Source: Polaromonas jejuensis NBRC 106434
Lineage (GTDB): Bacteria; Pseudomonadota; Gammaproteobacteria; Burkholderiales; Burkholderiaceae_C
Assembly: GCF_001598235.1 (NCBI RefSeq)
Contig: NZ_BCYO01000012.1
Span: forward strand, 57,377 to 121,376
Direction: 5' to 3'
DNA: 64,000 nt
This document shows positions 1-8,184 of this stretch, piece after piece. The translations under genes and the position numbers were made by a program. How positions within the stretch are numbered: position 1 is the stretch's first letter; the number at the start of each line of letters is the position of its first letter. The notes under the pieces were generated by a model. It ran no database searches and was not told where the DNA came from. It saw only the letters and a program-made list of their open reading frames with translations.

Positions 1-1019
1 AAGATCACGCATGTGGTGCCATTGAGCAGGCCGCTCAACTGCACGTTCCACATCACCCAGCCGGTCGAGCTGTACCAGTGGAAACGCTCGCCCCAGCTGT
101 TGGCCTCATAGCTGCAGCCCACGTCGTTGTGCAGGCTCTTGAGCGCCAGCGCCACCAGCAAGGTGCCGCCGTGGCCATGGACTATGGGCTTGGGCAGGCC
201 GGTGGTGCCGCTGGAATAGACAATCCACAGCGGATGGTCAAACGGCAGCCAGCGTGGTTCAAACGCCGCTGTTTGTGCATCATTTCGGGCCGTAGCCCTT
301 TCGAACCGGGCGCAGTCAGCTATCGAATCAGTAGCATTCAGATTATTGTGGACGATGACGTGCTGCACGCTGGGCAGGGCCGCGCGCATCTCGTTCACCT
401 CGGCGCTACGGTCAAGGTCGCGCCCGCCATAGCGCACGCCGTCGCAGGCAATCAGCACCTTGGGCTCGATCTGCTTGAAGCGATCGAGCACGGCGTGGGT
501 GCCCATGTCGGGCGCGCAGATGCTCCAGACCGCGCCCAGGCTGACCACGGCCAGGAAGGCGATCATGGCCTCGGGAATATTCGGCAGGTAGGCGGCCACG
601 CGGTCGCCCGGCTGCACGCCCTGGTCCTGCAAATGCAGCGCCAGTGACGCGACCTGCTGGCGCAATGCGGGCCAGCTCAGCTCGCGCGGCTGGCCGCCGG
701 CCAGGCTTGTTTCGTTGTGGCTGACCACGGCCGGAAAGCCGGCGGCGTGGGCCGGGTCCACATGGCGGAACACCTGCTGCGCGTAATTGACCTGCGCACC
801 GGGAAACCACTGGGCACCGGGCATGCGGCGCTCTGCCAGCACGGCGCTGTGCGGCGTTGGCGACTGCAGCTCGAAATAGTCCCAGATGCTTTGCCAGAAG
901 GCCTCCAGATCCGTGGTGGACCAGCGCCACAGCGCGTCATACGAGTCAAAGTTCAGGCCGCGGGTCTCGCGCAGCCAGTTTTGGTAAAGGCGGATTTGGG
1001 GAATGTGGGGGGCACTCAT
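1..1019 (-). CDS. Acetoacetate-CoA ligase, N-terminal part (cut by window edge)
   Basis: An open frame reads leftwards from ATG at 1019 to the window edge without a stop, giving about 339 residues. It starts MSAPHIPQIRLYQNWL and contains the acyl-adenylate synthetase core motif YSSGTTGLPKPIVHG near residue 270, the ATP-binding P-loop of the family, followed by WMMW-like text (GWVMWNVQLSGLL). The long N-terminal region before the P-loop fits acetoacetyl-CoA synthetases, which activate acetoacetate with ATP and CoA in the cytosol for ketone-body or polyhydroxyalkanoate metabolism. The gene is divergent from the TetR regulator at 1111, and a palindromic operator lies between them, so shared control is possible. 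Another acyl-CoA synthetase is less likely. Confidence 0.85.
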   Translation of the reverse strand, partial: MSAPHIPQIRLYQNWLRETRGLNFDSYDALWRWSTTDLEAFWQSIWDYFELQSPTPHSAVLAERRMPGAQWFPGAQVNYAQQVFRHVDPAHAAGFPAVVSHNETSLAGGQPRELSWPALRQQVASLALHLQDQGVQPGDRVAAYLPNIPEAMIAFLAVVSLGAVWSICAPDMGTHAVLDRFKQIEPKVLIACDGVRYGGRDLDRSAEVNEMRAALPSVQHVIVHNNLNATDSIADCARFERATARNDAQTAAFEPRWLPFDHPLWIVYSSGTTGLPKPIVHGHGGTLLVALALKSLHNDVGCSYEANSWGERFHWYSSTGWVMWNVQLSGLLNGTTCVI

Positions 1020-1091
1020 GGCATCAGCTTAACCGCGCAGGCCCCTGCCTGGCCTGCGGGATTGCCCGCTGAAAAGAGGGGCATTTGCACT

Positions 1092-1109
1092 TTAGCACGA
1101 TTGTGCTAA
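1092..1109. promoter_or_regulatory. Palindromic operator 1 (probable TetR site)
   Basis: TTAGCACGATTGTGCTAA is an inverted repeat with 7-bp arms around GATT. It lies directly before the TetR gene and 73 bp from the divergent ligase start. The 12-bp core GCACGATTGTGC recurs at 1773-1786. Confidence 0.7.
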
Positions 1110-1110
1110 T

Positions 1111-1722
1111 ATGCGCCGCATGGATGCCAAAACCCAGAAGAGCGAGATGACCCGCACCGCCATCATTGGCGCGGGGATTGACCTTGCCTCGGCCGAAGGC
1201 CTGGAGGCCATCACGCTGCAGGCGGTGGCGGACCGCATCGGCCTGTCCAAGAGCGGGGTGTTTTCGCGCATTGGCTCGCGCGAGGCCCTGCAGAAGGCGG
1301 TGATCGAAGAGTTTGGCCGGCGCTTTCTGGCCGATGTGTTCGTGCCCGCCATGCAGCAGCCCAAGGGCCTGCCGCGGCTGGACATGATTGTGCAGCGCTG
1401 GATTGTGCGCATGCGCGATGTCGAGGCGAAGTCGGGCTGCATCTACACCGCCGGCGCCTTTGAACTCGATGACCGCGAGGGCGAGCTGCGCGACACCCTG
1501 CTGCAGGAGGTGACGCGCTGGCGTGCCGCCCTGCGGCGCACCGTGCTGCAGGCGGTGGAGGCCGGCCATCTACGGGCCGATACCGATGCCGAACAGCTGG
1601 TGGCCGAAATCTCCGGCCTGACGATGGGGCTGTTGCACGATGCCCGCTTTCTGCGCGACAGCCACGCCGCAGAACGTGCCCAGGCCTCGTGGACGCGCCT
1701 GATCAACAGCTACAAAACCTGA
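1111..1722 (+). CDS. TetR/AcrR family transcriptional regulator
   Basis: A 203-residue protein with an N-terminal TetR helix-turn-helix at about residues 10-60 (ITLQAVADRIGLSKSGVFSRIGS) and a C-terminal ligand-binding domain. It should repress transcription until a small effector binds. No clear ribosome site precedes ATG 1111; ATG 1120 is equally possible, and the operator at 1092-1109 overlaps the expected leader, suggesting autoregulation. A second copy of the operator at 1771-1788 precedes the small membrane peptide and alpha/beta hydrolase, which are therefore the likely regulon. The effector is unknown; a hydrolase substrate is a guess. Confidence 0.9.
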   Translation: MRRMDAKTQKSEMTRTAIIGAGIDLASAEGLEAITLQAVADRIGLSKSGVFSRIGSREALQKAVIEEFGRRFLADVFVPAMQQPKGLPRLDMIVQRWIVRMRDVEAKSGCIYTAGAFELDDREGELRDTLLQEVTRWRAALRRTVLQAVEAGHLRADTDAEQLVAEISGLTMGLLHDARFLRDSHAAERAQASWTRLINSYKT

Positions 1723-1770
1723 TTGTCGAGGGAGGCCCCTGTGCTTTTGCCTGTTTGTGTTTGCCCAAAT

Positions 1771-1788
1771 TTCGCACGATTGTGCGAA
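1771..1788. promoter_or_regulatory. Palindromic operator 2 (probable TetR site)
   Basis: TTCGCACGATTGTGCGAA, the same 4-bp centre GATT and same inner arms GCAC/GTGC as operator 1, with a compensating change in both outer arms. It lies 14 bp before the start of the small gene at 1803. Confidence 0.7.
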
Positions 1789-1802
1789 GAAAGGAAGATG
1801 CC

Positions 1803-1916
1803 ATGTTGATCGTTATTTTTTCTGTCGCTGGTTTTCTGCTGGTGCGCGGCGTGATGGCCGCCCTGGCTTCGCTGCGCGGCCTGCCGCGCAGCAATGAAGA
1901 CTGGATCTGGTACTGA
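1803..1916 (+). CDS. 37-residue membrane peptide
   Basis: A short frame starting MLIVIFSVAGFLLVRG and ending DWIWY. AGGAAG precedes the ATG by about 5 bp, a good ribosome site. Residues 2-25 are hydrophobic and would make one transmembrane helix; the tail is short and aromatic. It sits between the second TetR-type operator and the alpha/beta hydrolase gene (21 bp gap), so the two are probably co-transcribed. I do not recognise a family. The operator, ribosome site and spacing argue that it is real despite its size. Confidence 0.6.
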   Translation: MLIVIFSVAGFLLVRGVMAALASLRGLPRSNEDWIWY

Positions 1917-1937
1917 CACACTGAAAACGGAGCCGCC

Positions 1938-2828
1938 ATGACACACACCACCCTGCAGGCCACCCCGGCCTACTACAAGGACCCGGCCAGCGCCCTCATG
2001 CGGCTGGCGCGCTTCGGACTGGGCGCCGCGCAACGCCTCTGGCCGGCACTCGGCGTGCGCTTGGCCTGCCGGCTGTTCGGCACACCGCTGCCGCCCAAGT
2101 GGCTGAGCCGGCGCCGACGCTGGCGCCCCGACTGGCGCATCGAGGCCTGGCCGTTTGAAGACGCCAGCCTGACGCTGTACCGCCACCCGGCCTCTGCAGA
2201 CGGCCCGCTGGTTTTGCTGGCGCATGGCTGGGGCGGGCACGCCGGGCAGATGCTGGCGCTAGCCGACACGCTGGCGGCGCAAGGCTTGCAAGCCGTCATC
2301 GTGGAGATGCCCGCGCACGGCCGCAGCCAGGGCACGACCAGCAACTTGCCGCAGTTTGCCCGCGCGCTGGAATATGTGAGCGCCCGGCTGCAGCAGCAAG
2401 GCCACACGCTGCATGCGCTGGTGGCGCATTCACTGGCGGCCAATGCCGGCGCCCATGCCGTCAGCCGCGGACTTGGCGCGCAGCGGCTGGTGTTGCTGGC
2501 GCCGCCAGCGTCGCCCCTGGCGTACACCCGCCTCTTTGCGCGGGTGTTTGGCCTCAGCGAAGCCACGCGAGCGGCCATGCAGCGGCGCATAGAGGCGCGC
2601 GAAGGGATTGTGATGACGCAGTTCGAGCCGGCCATGGTCGGCCCGCGCATCCACCTGCCCACGCTGCTGGTGCATGACCGCGGGGACGGCATCAACCGCT
2701 TTGCCGATGGCCTGGCCTACCGCCAGGCGATAGACGGCGCACACCTGCTGGCCACCGAGGGGCTGGGGCACAGCCGCATACTCAAGGACGCCGCGGTGCT
2801 GCAGCACATCACGTCCTTCCTGGCCTGA
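1938..2828 (+). CDS. Alpha/beta hydrolase
   Basis: A 296-residue alpha/beta hydrolase. Visible motifs are the oxyanion loop HGWGGHAGQM near residue 95, the nucleophile elbow AHSLAAN near 163, an acidic segment HDRGDG near 247 and a C-terminal GHSRIL holding the probable catalytic histidine. An esterase or thioesterase activity on a small lipophilic substrate is the family expectation; the substrate cannot be told. CCATG follows a weak GGAG. It is downstream of the TetR operator and the 37-residue peptide and is likely their operon partner. Confidence 0.85.
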   Translation: MTHTTLQATPAYYKDPASALMRLARFGLGAAQRLWPALGVRLACRLFGTPLPPKWLSRRRRWRPDWRIEAWPFEDASLTLYRHPASADGPLVLLAHGWGGHAGQMLALADTLAAQGLQAVIVEMPAHGRSQGTTSNLPQFARALEYVSARLQQQGHTLHALVAHSLAANAGAHAVSRGLGAQRLVLLAPPASPLAYTRLFARVFGLSEATRAAMQRRIEAREGIVMTQFEPAMVGPRIHLPTLLVHDRGDGINRFADGLAYRQAIDGAHLLATEGLGHSRILKDAAVLQHITSFLA

Positions 2829-2920
2829 CACGGCCGCATCGCCAGCCCGAGCCTTCTTTTTCTTGTGCGAGGTGCCCATTGCCCCTAGCATTGCGGCACT
2901 TTTATAACGAGGAGTGAGTG

Positions 2921-4207
2921 ATGGGAATGCTGGACTGGACGGAAAAAAGCAGCGCGGTGCTGCAACAAGGCGGGGTGATAGGGCCTGATGAGCGCCTGCC
3001 CTGGCCGCTGACCTCGGCGATGGGGGTGCAGCATGTGATCGCGATGTTCGGCTCCACGGTGCTGGCCCCGCTGCTGATGGGCTTCGATCCCAACGTCGCG
3101 ATCTTGATGAGCGGCATAGGCACGCTGATTTTCTTCGTCATCACCGGCGGCAAGGTGCCCAGCTACCTCGGCTCCAGTTTTTCCTTCATCGGCGTGGTGA
3201 TTGCCGCCACCGCCTACGCCGGCAAGGGGCCGAACGCGAACATCGGCGTGGCGCTGGGCGGCATCATCGCCTGCGGCGCGGTGTACACCGTCATAGGCGC
3301 CATCGTGCAGTCGGCCGGCACCCACTGGATTGAGCGCTTCATGCCGCCCGTGGTGACCGGCGCCGTGGTTGCGGTGATAGGCCTGAACCTGGCCGGCATT
3401 CCGGTCAAGAACATGGCGGGCAGCAACTTTGACTCATGGATGCAGGTGGTGACCTTTGTCAGCGTGGCCCTGGTCGCCGTGATGACGCGCGGCATGCTGC
3501 AGCGCCTCTTGATCCTGGCCGGCCTGATCGTGGCCAGCGCGATTTATGCGCTGCTCACCAACGGCCTGGGCTGGGGCAAGCCTATAGACGTGTCGGGCAT
3601 CGCCCAGGCCACCTGGCTCGGCCTGCCCAGCCTCGCGGCGCCGGTGTTCACGGCCAACGCCATGCTGCTGATCGTGCCGGTGGTGATCATTCTGGTGGCG
3701 GAAAACCTGGGCCACATCAAGGCCGTGACGGCCATGACCGGCAAAAACCTGGATGTCTACATGGGCCGCGCCTTCATCGGCGACGGCCTGGCCACCATGG
3801 TCTCGGGCAGCGCCGGCGGCACCGGCGTCACCACCTACGCCGAAAACATCGGCGTGATGGCGGCGACCAAGATCTACTCCACCGCCGTGTTCGTGGTGGC
3901 GGCGCTGATTGCCGTGGTGCTGGGTTTCAGCCCCAAGTTCGGCGCGTTGATCCAGGCCATTCCGCTGCCGGTGATGGGCGGCGTGAGCATTGTGGTGTTC
4001 GGCCTGATTGCGATTGCCGGCGCCAAGATCTGGGTCGCCAACCAGGTGGACTTCTCGGACAACAAGAACCTGCTGGTCGCCGCCATCACCCTGGTGCTGG
4101 GCACCGGCGACTTCACCCTGAAGTTCGGCCAGTTCGCGCTGGGCGGCATAGGCACCGCCACCTTCGGCGCCATCCTGCTGTATGCCCTGCTGAATCGCCA
4201 GCGCTGA
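2921..4207 (+). CDS. Uracil/xanthine permease (NCS2 family, RutG-like)
   Basis: A 428-residue polytopic inner-membrane protein of the nucleobase:cation symporter-2 family. The N-terminal DERLPWPLTSAMGVQHVIAM, the segment GKVPSYLGSSFSFIGVV, VAENLGHIKAVTAMTG and TTYAENIGVMA are hallmarks of uracil permeases and read closely like RutG. It should import uracil or a related pyrimidine with a proton. ATG 2921 is chosen because ACGAGGAG lies about 7 bp upstream; a GTG at 2918 is in frame. No rut catabolic genes are adjacent, so it appears to be a stand-alone transporter. Confidence 0.9.
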   Translation: MGMLDWTEKSSAVLQQGGVIGPDERLPWPLTSAMGVQHVIAMFGSTVLAPLLMGFDPNVAILMSGIGTLIFFVITGGKVPSYLGSSFSFIGVVIAATAYAGKGPNANIGVALGGIIACGAVYTVIGAIVQSAGTHWIERFMPPVVTGAVVAVIGLNLAGIPVKNMAGSNFDSWMQVVTFVSVALVAVMTRGMLQRLLILAGLIVASAIYALLTNGLGWGKPIDVSGIAQATWLGLPSLAAPVFTANAMLLIVPVVIILVAENLGHIKAVTAMTGKNLDVYMGRAFIGDGLATMVSGSAGGTGVTTYAENIGVMAATKIYSTAVFVVAALIAVVLGFSPKFGALIQAIPLPVMGGVSIVVFGLIAIAGAKIWVANQVDFSDNKNLLVAAITLVLGTGDFTLKFGQFALGGIGTATFGAILLYALLNRQR

Positions 4208-4236
4208 GGCCGGCTCGCGCCGCGCACCCGGGCCGC

Positions 4237-5184
4237 TTACCGCGGCTTGATGAAGGCCAGCATGGCGTCGCTCACCGAGCGGTCGTCGGTGTGGACGGAA
4301 TAGATTTCCGACATGTGGCTGTGTCCCGGGAACCTGACGAAAGCGGGGCAGCGTCCGGCCTTGCACAGGCTGTCGTTGAGCAGCGTCATCTGTGACTCGA
4401 AATCCGGCGGGTCCAGTTCGGCGCCACCGACCCACAGCGGCACCCGGGTGGCGATCAAACCGTCCAGCGCGGAGCGTGCCGGGTACTCGGATGCGTCGGT
4501 GCCGTAATAGCCCGGATAGGTAGGCGACACCGCCACCAGTTCCGCCGTGACCCGGTACACGCCCGACAACAGCAGCGCGCCAGCCAGACCCGAGCCGCGG
4601 ACCTTGTGGAAGCGCTCCTGCGCCACATAGGCCGCCACATGCGTCGCGCCCGCCGAATGTCCCAGCAGATAGATGCGGGAGGGGTCGCCGCCGCGCGCCA
4701 CAATCTGCTCATGCACCCAGCTCACGCCCTGCCCCACATCCGCCGGACCGGCCGGCCACGGGTTTTGGGGCGACAAACGGTAAGTCATGTTGACGCCCAC
4801 CATGCCATTGCGGACGGCCCAGAGCATGATGTTGTCGTAGAACGGGCTGCTGGCACTGGCGCGCCGATTGCCGGCGACAAATCCCCCGCCGTGCACGAAG
4901 ATCAGCACGGGGAACGCTTTTGCGGAAGGCATCTGCGGCGAAAAAACGTCCAGCAAGTGACGCTCGGCCTCGCCATAGCGAATATCCCGCTCCACCCTGA
5001 CGCCGGCATAAGGTTCCGACTCAAGGACAAGTGGCGCATAGAGCGCCGAAGTGGCCGGTGGAGCAATCACTCGGCCCATGGCCTTGAGCTTCTCACCCAG
5101 CGCCTGTGGAACCTGCGCCGCAGCGCCCGCGGCCAGCAGCATGCCGGCGCCCCAAAGTCCCATGATCAATCCCAATGGTTTCAT
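4237..5184 (-). CDS. Exported alpha/beta hydrolase (carboxylesterase)
   Basis: A 315-residue hydrolase with a signal peptide (MKPLGLIMGLWGAGMLLAAG, cut near AQA). It carries the oxyanion motif HGGGF at residues 98-102, the nucleophile GHSAG with Ser177, an acidic ELDPPDF segment and the histidine in FPGHSHMSE. This is the HSL/BD-FAE type esterase fold, here directed to the periplasm or outside. It is divergent from the thioesterase at 5304, with about 120 bp between. Substrate unknown; small ester or peptide-like amide substrates are typical. Confidence 0.85.
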   Translation of the reverse strand: MKPLGLIMGLWGAGMLLAAGAAAQVPQALGEKLKAMGRVIAPPATSALYAPLVLESEPYAGVRVERDIRYGEAERHLLDVFSPQMPSAKAFPVLIFVHGGGFVAGNRRASASSPFYDNIMLWAVRNGMVGVNMTYRLSPQNPWPAGPADVGQGVSWVHEQIVARGGDPSRIYLLGHSAGATHVAAYVAQERFHKVRGSGLAGALLLSGVYRVTAELVAVSPTYPGYYGTDASEYPARSALDGLIATRVPLWVGGAELDPPDFESQMTLLNDSLCKAGRCPAFVRFPGHSHMSEIYSVHTDDRSVSDAMLAFIKPR

Positions 5185-5303
5185 CGCCGCCTCCCAGGTC
5201 TATGCACACGATGCAGAACCGGCCCACTATAGGCGTGGACGCGCGATATAACAAATCAATCGATATAGTCACGCTCACATCACTCCCCCACACTGGAGCC
5301 ACC

Positions 5304-5726
5304 ATGCGCGTCTGGAAAAAACCCATCTCGCTCGAAGAGCTCACCGCCATCCACAAGGACACGGCCGTGGCGCATCTGGGCATCGAGTTTCTCGAAGTCG
5401 GTGATGACTTCATACGCGCCCGCGTGCCGGTCAACACCCGGACACGCCAGCCTTACGGCCTGCTGCACGGCGGCGTGTCGGTGGTGCTGGCCGAAACGCT
5501 GGGTTCCTGCGGCGCCGCCTACGCGGCCCCCGAGGGCCACCGCGCGGTCGGGCTGGACATCAATGCCAACCACCTGCGGGGCGCGACCAGCGGCTGGGTC
5601 ACGGGCATCACGCGCCCGGTGCACATTGGCCGCAGCACCCAGGTCTGGCAAATCGAGCTCACCAACGAGGCCGGCGAGCTGACCTGTGTGTCGCGCATCA
5701 CGATGGCCATGCTGACGCCGAAATAG
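5304..5726 (+). CDS. Hotdog-fold thioesterase (PaaI/MenI-like)
   Basis: A 140-residue protein with the hotdog signature YGLLHGGVSVVLAETLGS (about residues 50-67), where the glutamate is the catalytic acid of the PaaI/YdiI group. Length matches MenI/YdiI acyl-CoA thioesterases, which hydrolyse aromatic or medium acyl-CoA esters. ATG 5304 is preferred because CTGGAG lies about 5 bp upstream and the fold begins normally from it; further in-frame upstream codons are not needed. Native substrate unknown. Confidence 0.85.
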   Translation: MRVWKKPISLEELTAIHKDTAVAHLGIEFLEVGDDFIRARVPVNTRTRQPYGLLHGGVSVVLAETLGSCGAAYAAPEGHRAVGLDINANHLRGATSGWVTGITRPVHIGRSTQVWQIELTNEAGELTCVSRITMAMLTPK

Positions 5727-5768
5727 CAGTCGAATCGGGCTGCAGCCCATAGCCAGTTGTCATTTTTC

Positions 5769-5780
5769 GCTATTAATAGC
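5769..5780. repeat. Short palindrome of the GCTAT/ATAGC family
   Basis: GCTATTAATAGC, a perfect 12-bp palindrome with the same ends as the 17-nt hairpins found elsewhere in the window but with a shorter centre. Confidence 0.5.
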
Positions 5781-5862
5781 ATAGCAATCCGCAGCCGCGG
5801 CGGCCGCTGGCGCGCAATTCGCGGAAAATACCCTGACCCATTCCCCGCCCCGCCCTGCCGCC

Positions 5863-6741
5863 ATGAAACGCCAGCCTGACCTGTTCGCCCCCGACAACCA
5901 GCCGGCCGCGCCGATCACCGTGCGTGCGCTCAAGATCGACGCGGGTCCCAAGACCGGCCGCCTGTCGCCCGCGCAGCAGCGCTTCAACCGGCTGCTGGCG
6001 CGGGTGGAGGCGCTGACCGGCCAGATCGAGGCCACACGCCAAGCGGTCGATGCGCACCGGCCGCGGCAGGCCCGGGAGCTGGCCGAGCTGGAGCAGCGGC
6101 ACGGCGCGCTGATGCAGCGCATGGCGCTGTGGCTGGACGAGCGGCTGCGCGCCAAGGGCCTGACAGCGGCGCAAAAGCGCATGGCGACCGAAATTCTGAT
6201 TTCATTGAGCGAGGCCCTGGCGGTACAGGGCGATGCGCAGATGCAGGCGCTGCACGACCGCCACAGCCCCGATGACCTGGACGCCAAGCAGGGCGCCAGC
6301 GTGCAAGGCATGAAGGACATGCTGGAGGAGGTGCTGGGCAAGCCGCTCGATGCGGCAGGCGAGGCCGACGATCTGGAGGCCCTGCTGCACGCCGCCATGA
6401 AAGAGATGGACGAGCAGGCCCAAGCGGCGCACGCGCAGCGCGAGGCGCAGCAGGCGGCGCGCCGCTCCAGGAAGGCCAAGACCGCCCGCCAACAGCAGGC
6501 CGAACAGCAGCAAACCGATGCCCAGAGCGCGTTGCGCACCCTGTTTCGGCGACTGGCCAGCGCGCTGCACCCGGACCGCGAAACCGACCCGCAGGAGCGC
6601 GAACGCAAATCCGCCCTGATGGCCGAGGCCAATGCGGCCTACCGGCGCCGCGACCTGACGGCCCTGCTGACGCTGCAGCTGCGCGTCGAACAGGCCGAGC
6701 CGGGCGCGCGCGCATGGCCGAGGACAAGGTCGCCGCCCTGA
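5863..6741 (+). CDS. J-domain-like protein, 5' part of a frameshifted gene
   Basis: Encodes 292 residues rich in Ala, Gln, Glu and Arg with predicted coiled coil at about 45-75 and 185-220, then LHPDRETDP with an HPD tripeptide at residues 236-238, the J-domain signature that stimulates Hsp70. The frame ends with an implausible ARAWPRTRSPP tail. A second frame (6714-7046) continues with protein-like sequence, so the gene appears broken at a GCGCGCGCGC run near 6708-6717; dropping one GC unit would join them. Either a real frameshift or a sequencing error. Confidence 0.7.
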   Translation: MKRQPDLFAPDNQPAAPITVRALKIDAGPKTGRLSPAQQRFNRLLARVEALTGQIEATRQAVDAHRPRQARELAELEQRHGALMQRMALWLDERLRAKGLTAAQKRMATEILISLSEALAVQGDAQMQALHDRHSPDDLDAKQGASVQGMKDMLEEVLGKPLDAAGEADDLEALLHAAMKEMDEQAQAAHAQREAQQAARRSRKAKTARQQQAEQQQTDAQSALRTLFRRLASALHPDRETDPQERERKSALMAEANAAYRRRDLTALLTLQLRVEQAEPGARAWPRTRSPP

Positions 6742-7046
6742 ACCTGCTGCTGAAGGACCAGGTGGCGGCGCTGGAGCAAGACCTGTACGCGGTGCAGATG
6801 CAGGCACGCGGCGAATTCGGCCTGCCCCCGTATGGCGCCGTCACCGCCACCAGCCTGGCGCGCACGCTGGCCCAGCAGCGCCAGCAGCTGGAACAGGACA
6901 TCGCGCACATGAACCGGGATCTGCAGCGGGTGCAGGACGACGCCGAATTCAAGCGCTGGCTCACGGAGCAAACCAGCGCGGCCCGGCAATTCGACCCGTT
7001 CGACGAGCTGGACATGCTGTTGAACGCGGGCGATTTTCGGCGCTGA
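6714..7046 (+). pseudogene. J-domain-like protein, 3' part after frameshift
   Basis: Encodes MAEDKVAALNLLLKDQVAAL and about 90 further residues, rich in Gln and Leu with coiled-coil character, ending FDELDMLLNAGDFRR. It reads as the natural continuation of the J-domain-like protein that begins at 5863, displaced by one frame at a GC-dinucleotide run. No separate ribosome site is visible before its ATG. Intact, the joined protein would be about 394 residues. Confidence 0.6.
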
Positions 7047-7205
7047 TGGGCATATTCACAGTTAGGGCAAATAAGTACCGAAGTTAGGGCCTAACTATGG
7101 GTATTCATCTACAAATCCGCCGATAGATGGGCAATGTTTTCAACATCGGTGCCGCGCCGCGAGTGAACGAGTGTGGATGGCCTGAGGCTTCGGCCGCGCC
7201 AACGC

Positions 7206-7937
7206 CTAGCTGGCTTTTTTCTTCGGACGGCCAGCCTTCAATGGTGTCAACGAATCAAGGGCGCTGCGCAGTTCGGTGTTGCTGAGTTTGGCAAGCGCAT
7301 GCAACCCCGCCCGTAAAAGCTCACTCTTCTTGGTTGGGCGCTTGAAACCTAGCGCTTGGTATTTGAGCGCGGCAATCAGCCCGAAGTCGTGCTGTGGCAT
7401 CGTGAAGCTGTCACGCACGAGTTTGGCCTTTGGCTTGGACACATCCCACACGGCGGCTACCGCAGCTGGCTCGACGGGCTTTTTCAATACCACCCCGCGC
7501 GCAGTAGAGCGCTTGCGCTGAGGCGGCGCGGCGACGGCCTTCTTCGCATGGGCCTTTAGAGGTCCGGTTTTCTTCGCCGCCGTCTTTTTGGGCGTGGCGC
7601 CTTTGGGGAGGGCTTTGTCTGCCGCCAGCTTCTTGCCCGCTGATGCATTTTTCGCTGGCGGCTTCGCCGCCTTGCCCTTCCGCTGCGCGGCCTTCTTGAC
7701 GGTCGCTTGTTTCGTTGCGGCCACTTTGGGCTCGGGCTTACGCACCGATGCTTTCTTCATCACCGGCTCTTTGCGTGCCTCCGGTGCCACTTCAGGCGGG
7801 CTCGATGGCAGTTCCGGCGCTGCAACGGTCGTCGGCGCCGTTGCCCGTGGCTGGGTGGAAGACTTGACCACTGCTAAGTCGGGGGCGCCGGCAGGCGTGG
7901 CAACGATTTTTCTGTTGGTCGCGCTGGGGTTAATCAT
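7206..7937 (-). CDS. Histone H1-like, lysine/alanine-rich DNA-binding protein
   Basis: A 243-residue very basic protein. Residues 1-155 are low-complexity Lys/Ala/Pro text with repeats such as TPKKTAAKKTG, resembling bacterial histone H1-like proteins. The last 80 residues form a compact segment (SFTMPQHDFGLIAALKYQAL then KSELLRAGLHAL) that looks like a small helical, perhaps ribbon-helix-helix-like, domain, and the C-terminus KAGRPKKKAS resembles an AT-hook. It probably binds DNA in the nucleoid; any regulatory role is inference. Confidence 0.7.
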   Translation of the reverse strand: MINPSATNRKIVATPAGAPDLAVVKSSTQPRATAPTTVAAPELPSSPPEVAPEARKEPVMKKASVRKPEPKVAATKQATVKKAAQRKGKAAKPPAKNASAGKKLAADKALPKGATPKKTAAKKTGPLKAHAKKAVAAPPQRKRSTARGVVLKKPVEPAAVAAVWDVSKPKAKLVRDSFTMPQHDFGLIAALKYQALGFKRPTKKSELLRAGLHALAKLSNTELRSALDSLTPLKAGRPKKKAS

Positions 7938-8184
7938 GGGAAAAGTCCTAAATTGGTGTAAATGATTTATACCTTATTTTGGATGTAATCCTACTCCGCA
8001 TCTGAAGCCAGAACGGTGCCGTATGCCTAAGACCCATCTCAAAACAGAGAACTGCCCGCTGGAATCCAGGCATGCGCACAGGCCAACTCCTAAGCGGGAC
8101 GGTCCTCGGCCGATCCGAGGCGCGCATACAGATGGCGTGCCAGGCCGACGCCGCCGGCGCGCATGATCTGGTCAAGAACCGTTC

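Noticed and set aside
8090..8182. Minus-strand tail TVLDQIMRAGGVGLARHLYA ending at a TAG near 8090
   Set aside because: It looks protein-like, but is only about 30 codons after a stop and has no identifiable family; could be a remnant but not supportable.
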